Assembly (NCBI GenBank): GCA_002401525.1
Contig: NVTH01000027.1
Location: forward strand, 14,825-23,353
Source: Moraxellaceae bacterium
GTDB lineage: Bacteria; Pseudomonadota; Gammaproteobacteria; Pseudomonadales; UBA3067
Length of the DNA: 8,529 bases
Direction: 5' to 3'
The position numbers and the translations under genes were made by a program. Below are positions 5,296-8,529 of the stretch, one piece after another. The notes beneath the pieces are model-generated. The model saw only the letters and a program-made list of their open reading frames with translations. It searched no databases and was not told the DNA's origin. The first letter of the stretch is position 1. Every line of letters begins with the position of its first letter.

Positions 5296-6621
5296 ATGCA
5301 GTCTTTCTCAATTTTTAACCGAGTTTATCGAGCCTTCAGCACTCTATTCGTGATCGTTGTGGGGCTAGTTGCAGGACAAGCCTATGCCTCTCCGGAGATG
5401 ATTGGTGAGCTCTCAGAAACTAGAGCGATGCAAGTCATAATAATCAAAGGGGAGAAAATTCCTACGCTGCTGAATCAGGCCTCTGACGATTATTCCATCA
5501 TGGCTGTTTCTGGTGACAAACTAACGGCCATTCCTTTTCAGTTTGATGATTGGAATGAACGCGGTTTTCCTTACGTTCCAGGTGGAACCTTAAAAATAGA
5601 CGGCGTAGAAGGCATTATTGAACCTCAAGACGAGCTTGTGTTTATGCTTAGGGATTTGGGACCTCAAGCCGATGATGTGCTCAAGAATTTAGAGGAAGGC
5701 AGCTTGCTAGCTGAGTTGGCTTTTGTGGAAGATGGCGTTGAACGCTACGCCTATATTGTTAAGGGCAATAGTCAACGCAGTGATAAAAAATACACCTACT
5801 ATAACATCGAAACAGGCTTGCTTAAAACTACAAAATACAGTCTGCAAACAGACCCAGACAATTTATTGGTGTGGTCTGACATGCTTTATGAAGGCTACGA
5901 AGGCGGCACTAAAACAATTCTGGACACTATGAAATTACGTGTGAAAGCTAGGTTAGGCTTTATTAAAGCCACCATTAGCAATAATTTAATTCCTAGTGAA
6001 GTGGTGGCCGTTAAAAATGGACCGGTAAGAAGCCTGATTGCACTCGACGCCTCTATTTCTATCTTTGGAGTTGCTCTAGCTGACGCCGGTGCAAGTGTTA
6101 CCATGACCGATCAAACACTTCAGTTTCCGGTGTACTTAACCATTCCTAAAGCTGCGTCTATTCTGAGCAATTTATTACTTGAGGTTTCTTTAGACTTCAA
6201 CGATATGCCTGACGCAAAAGTGCGAACCGAACTTGGTCCTAAAGAACCTATTCTTGCGGGTAACGAAGATAAAGGGGGTAATCCTGAAGATTACAATATT
6301 GATCTTGAACACAGCTGGTTGTCATTAAGCACGGAGAAAGATTGGGACATTATTGCATTTTTTAGCGGTAAAACTGGTTTTAAACCGACTTTAAATGCGT
6401 TGTATAAGGACTCGCGTTACAACGAAAAAGCAGATAGCCCAGAACGATTTGAAGGGTCTGCTCCCCACGTAGGTTATTTAGTAGAAGATATTGTTTACGG
6501 CGAATCCATAGTCATCGGAATAGATCTTTTCTTTGATGATGCTTTTTGGTCTAAAGATGGTTTGGAAAATTCAGTACACATGCTGAGAAACCCTATGCCT
6601 TTAAGTGTAAATATCATTTAA
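5296..6621 (+). CDS. Exported protein of unknown function
   Basis: The 441-residue product begins with a Sec signal peptide: Arg at 9 and 12, a hydrophobic core about residues 14-26 (AFSTLFVIVVGLVAG), and a likely cleavage after AYA at residue 32. It should be periplasmic or outer-surface located; no lipobox Cys or further membrane helix is seen. The mature part looks beta-rich. Noticeable segments are AIPFQFDDWNERGFPYVPGG (residues ~77-96) and IIEPQDELVFMLRDLGPQAD (~106-125). I recall this IPFQxD...DELVFM layout from uncharacterised secreted proteobacterial proteins but cannot name a family. Later segments include NGPVRSLIALDASISIFG and TLQFPVYLTIPKAAS. There is no recognisable catalytic motif. 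Only GGA of TGGATAATAAC resembles a ribosome-binding site. It is likely transcribed alone, ending at the terminator 22 bases after its stop. Confidence 0.85.
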   Translation: MQSFSIFNRVYRAFSTLFVIVVGLVAGQAYASPEMIGELSETRAMQVIIIKGEKIPTLLNQASDDYSIMAVSGDKLTAIPFQFDDWNERGFPYVPGGTLKIDGVEGIIEPQDELVFMLRDLGPQADDVLKNLEEGSLLAELAFVEDGVERYAYIVKGNSQRSDKKYTYYNIETGLLKTTKYSLQTDPDNLLVWSDMLYEGYEGGTKTILDTMKLRVKARLGFIKATISNNLIPSEVVAVKNGPVRSLIALDASISIFGVALADAGASVTMTDQTLQFPVYLTIPKAASILSNLLLEVSLDFNDMPDAKVRTELGPKEPILAGNEDKGGNPEDYNIDLEHSWLSLSTEKDWDIIAFFSGKTGFKPTLNALYKDSRYNEKADSPERFEGSAPHVGYLVEDIVYGESIVIGIDLFFDDAFWSKDGLENSVHMLRNPMPLSVNII

Positions 6622-6642
6622 TTTGAATTATAAATACCATTA

Positions 6643-6680
6643 AAAAAGCGGCTTCAGAGTTCAATCTGAAGCCGCTTTTT
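6643..6680. terminator. Strong bidirectional rho-independent terminator
   Basis: A perfect 16-bp stem (6643-6658 with 6665-6680) encloses the loop GTTCAA. The core GCGGCTTCAGA is flanked by A5 on the left and T5 on the right, so it can terminate transcription in both directions. It lies between the convergent secreted-protein gene (ends 6621) and the minus-strand gene ending at 6764. Confidence 0.93.
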
Positions 6681-6695
6681 CATAGCTGGCGAAGT

Positions 6696-6739
6696 TGCAA
6701 ATGACTGTGTTGTAAATGACTGTGTTGTAATGACAGTGC
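6696..6739. repeat. Three tandem copies of a ~15-bp repeat
   Basis: TGCAAATGACTGTGT (6696-6710), TGTAAATGACTGTGT (6711-6725) and the diverged TGTAATGACAGTGC (6726-6739) follow each other directly. The first two differ at one base. They lie between the terminator and the 3' end of the minus-strand gene, in a region with no coding role, so a small expanding minisatellite by replication slippage is likely. Confidence 0.75.
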
Positions 6740-6763
6740 TTTTTAGAATTTACCTAGATCCAG

Positions 6764-7780
6764 TTAATGTAACCCTTGCCTCGACTGATTAAGACCTTCC
6801 CAGAAAGCTTCCACACCATCTAACATCTCATTGCCGTATTTCAAAAAGCTGTCTTCATCCACGGTATTAGTAAAATAGTACTCTTCAATTTCTTGTTGGG
6901 TATGGTGTGCATGATTGGCTTCCAATTTACTGTGCCAGGTGAAAAATGCCAAAGGGAAATCTTCTATTTTATTTTTCTCTTTAAAGCTCGCTAATCCGCT
7001 TACGAGCTCATCCCAAAAACCAGCGGCTGCCCAGTTTTCGACGGCATAAGACGCCGCAGAAGCAATACTGTATTGTTCGCTTCCGTAAAGCCGAATCAAT
7101 TCATCGCAAAAATATAATGTTTTGGTATCTCCGTGACAGCGGCGCCCCATGTCGTGAAATTCGAGGTCTAGTTTTTGGGCTAGACTGACCAACCATTCAA
7201 AATGAGCTGCTTTAAAACGAAAAGAACCGCCATCCACGGTGCCCTCTATGCCCACGATTTCAGCGCCATCCATCCCGTCAAGCATTGCCGATGCTTCATC
7301 ATCCTTTGCGTCGGGGCTGTTGTTTTTTGTGTTAACGCTGCCTTGGTTGTTAAAAATCACCCCAATCTCATTGGCTAAAATTTCTTTTGATGCTCGCATT
7401 TCTTCTAACGTTTCGGCATTGAGCATTTTATGCAATTGCGCAATTAAAAATTGATTAGAAAACACTGAGAATTGGATTAAAAAATGTTTTACTTGATCCG
7501 AATTAATGTTTCCTTCTTCGAACCACTTTGTATAAGCGTTGTGAGTAATCACTCGGTGATTGAGTAATTCTAGGTTTATCCGTTCTTGAAAACGTAAAAA
7601 GGGTGCGGCTCTGTCGGGGTTAAATTCACCCGCGATAATCTTACGTAAAGTGATTGACGTCAGTCCTTCAATATTATTTTCAACCGCGTACTGTTGTTCG
7701 GGGCTTTGAGATGTCGGTATTGATTGATTGGAATTTTGAACCTCACTCTTAGTTTTACCTCTGAGTCCATCCGTGTTCAT
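6764..7780 (-). CDS. Haem-oxygenase-like putative diiron oxidase/oxygenase
   Basis: The 338-residue cytosolic protein has a Gln/Ser/Asn-rich N-terminus (~1-35) and then a mainly helical body. Near the C-terminus FFTWHSKLEANHAHH gives His283-x3-Glu287-x2-His290, the H-x3-D/E-x2-H signature of the haem-oxygenase-like diiron oxidase fold (CADD His174/Asp178/His181). Glu248 in YAVENWAAAGFW, 35 residues earlier, fits the next ligand (CADD Glu142). The first ligand pair is probably Glu138 (ILANEIG) and His193 (FKAAHFEWL), which are adjacent in sequence in CADD (E-x6-H) but here are separated by a Gly/Asp/Asn-rich stretch (~144-186). Family members are O2-activating enzymes acting on small molecules (for example UndA and SznF); the substrate here is unknown. 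It has a textbook AGGAGG six bases before the ATG and lies 91 bp downstream of the esterase gene, likely in one operon. Confidence 0.78.
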   Translation of the reverse strand: MNTDGLRGKTKSEVQNSNQSIPTSQSPEQQYAVENNIEGLTSITLRKIIAGEFNPDRAAPFLRFQERINLELLNHRVITHNAYTKWFEEGNINSDQVKHFLIQFSVFSNQFLIAQLHKMLNAETLEEMRASKEILANEIGVIFNNQGSVNTKNNSPDAKDDEASAMLDGMDGAEIVGIEGTVDGGSFRFKAAHFEWLVSLAQKLDLEFHDMGRRCHGDTKTLYFCDELIRLYGSEQYSIASAASYAVENWAAAGFWDELVSGLASFKEKNKIEDFPLAFFTWHSKLEANHAHHTQQEIEEYYFTNTVDEDSFLKYGNEMLDGVEAFWEGLNQSRQGLH

Positions 7781-7786
7781 GGGCGC

Positions 7787-7792
7787 CCTCCT
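7787..7792 (-). promoter_or_regulatory. Consensus ribosome-binding site of the diiron-oxidase-like gene
   Basis: On the minus strand AGGAGG is followed by GCGCCC and then the ATG at 7780. This is the strongest ribosome-binding site in the window and fixes the start. Confidence 0.85.
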
Positions 7793-7871
7793 CGCAGATC
7801 TAGTTTCTCATTGATCAGTTTAGTCAGGGAGCGCCTGGTTTACAAAGTGCTGGCTAAAATTTACACAACAC

Positions 7872-8529
7872 TCACAACACACCTTGCCAAAAATCTTTTT
7901 GCCCACTAAAAACGTCCATTTTTAATGTTGTTTCTTGATCAAACACCATTGTAACCGGTTGTTTTTGAGAATAAGTCGGCCAATCAATAAGTTGTTCATC
8001 GGTCGGCACGCCTTTTTTCGCGAAGGCCAGCCATGCATTTTGAACTGTTTCTGAAAGTACCACTGCATCATCCCCTCCACCGCAGAATATTTTGCCGTAG
8101 CCACTGTTCACCGTGCCAAATACGAAAGGAATGTCCATGCCATGGCAAGCCCCAAACATGCCCTTATCCCAAGCAAACAAGAAGTGATAAGTGTTATCCG
8201 TAAAGGCTTGTCGAGCTTCCATGATTCTTAACGAAGGAATCGAAAAGGTACGATCGGTTTCGAAATCACTGTACAAACCCAATAGATCTTTCGCTGAAGA
8301 AGCAGGCTTTTTAATGGCTTTATAATGTTCATAAGCTTCTAGCCCCGAGCCGGGTAAGCTCCTTTCAAATACCTTGATAATCCCCGCCTCATCCACCTCT
8401 TTGTATTTACCGTCATAAAGGGACTTGCCGGCAGATAATTTTAGAAATAACTCCCATTCTCGCGTGGTAGTGCCAATGATAAGTGGGACGTTGGCACCCA
8501 CACCCTTTTTAATCAGCTCTATGGGCGCC
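7872..8529 (-). CDS. Type-B carboxylesterase, C-terminal part (N-terminus beyond right edge)
   Basis: The minus-strand frame is open from the right edge (first readable residues APIELIKKGVGANVP) to the TGA at 7874-7872, about 219 residues. An internal GTG at 8501 is not a credible start because homology-like sequence continues before it. LIIGTTTREWELF (around 8480-8442) carries the family's triad acid, the Glu of REW. FGACHGMDIPFVFG (around 8153-8112) carries the triad His. FAKKGVP...DWPTY and VTMVFD complete the typical C-terminal signature of the alpha/beta-hydrolase carboxylesterases. The nucleophile Ser (GxSxG) lies outside the window. The enzyme would hydrolyse an ester; its substrate and location cannot be told from this part. 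It precedes the diiron-oxidase-like gene by 91 bp on the same strand. Confidence 0.88.
   Translation of the reverse strand, partial: APIELIKKGVGANVPLIIGTTTREWELFLKLSAGKSLYDGKYKEVDEAGIIKVFERSLPGSGLEAYEHYKAIKKPASSAKDLLGLYSDFETDRTFSIPSLRIMEARQAFTDNTYHFLFAWDKGMFGACHGMDIPFVFGTVNSGYGKIFCGGGDDAVVLSETVQNAWLAFAKKGVPTDEQLIDWPTYSQKQPVTMVFDQETTLKMDVFSGQKDFWQGVL

Noticed and set aside
6707..7871. GTGTTGTAAA near 6707 and the inverted GTGTTGTGTAAA at 7860-7871 flanking the diiron-oxidase-like gene
   Set aside because: The match is imperfect and low in complexity, and there is no target duplication or transposase, so it does not indicate a mobile cassette.
7872..8501. GTG at 8501 as the start of a complete 209-residue esterase
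   Set aside because: The frame continues upstream with esterase-like sequence to the window edge, and the chain would lack the catalytic serine region; it is a truncated view of a longer gene.

Overview
The window looks like a chromosomal segment of a marine-type gammaproteobacterium. The base composition is moderate (roughly low-to-mid 40s % GC by eye) and genes are dense. The homogentisate pathway genes lie in the order hpd-hmgA-fahA-maiA, an order I recall from Vibrio-like genomes. The left-edge gene resembles receiver-like proteins typical of marine gammaproteobacteria. The genus cannot be fixed from the sequence alone.

Layout. (1) Positions 1-563, minus strand: the N-terminal part of a response-regulator-like protein whose receiver domain has lost its phosphorylation residues. 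It runs off the left edge. (2) Positions 564-870: a divergent intergenic region with a 19-bp near-perfect dyad (768-786), the best operator candidate in the window. (3) Positions 871-4910, plus strand: 4-hydroxyphenylpyruvate dioxygenase (TTG start), homogentisate 1,2-dioxygenase (ATGA overlap with hpd), fumarylacetoacetase and maleylacetoacetate isomerase. Together they convert 4-hydroxyphenylpyruvate through homogentisate, maleylacetoacetate and fumarylacetoacetate to fumarate and acetoacetate. The tyrosine aminotransferase and phenylalanine hydroxylase that would feed the pathway are not in the window. (4) Positions 4911-5295: a 385-bp gap with only weak signals. (5) Positions 5296-6621, plus strand: an exported protein of unknown function. 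(6) Positions 6643-6680: a strong bidirectional terminator between convergent genes, followed by three tandem copies of a ~15-bp repeat. (7) Positions 6764-8529, minus strand: the C-terminal part of a type-B carboxylesterase (off the right edge), then a protein with the metal-ligand pattern of haem-oxygenase-like diiron oxidases. The two are probably co-transcribed.

The catabolic genes are well-known families with intact catalytic residues. The less ordinary items are: the hpd/hmgA junction, where an SD-like G-run, an A_AAA_AAA heptamer and a small hairpin surround the ATGA overlap; the degenerate receiver protein with a tiny leader ORF; the diiron-oxidase-like protein with an insertion between its predicted first two metal ligands, paired with an esterase; and the unknown secreted protein. 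No mobile elements, CRISPR arrays, tRNA or rRNA genes were seen.
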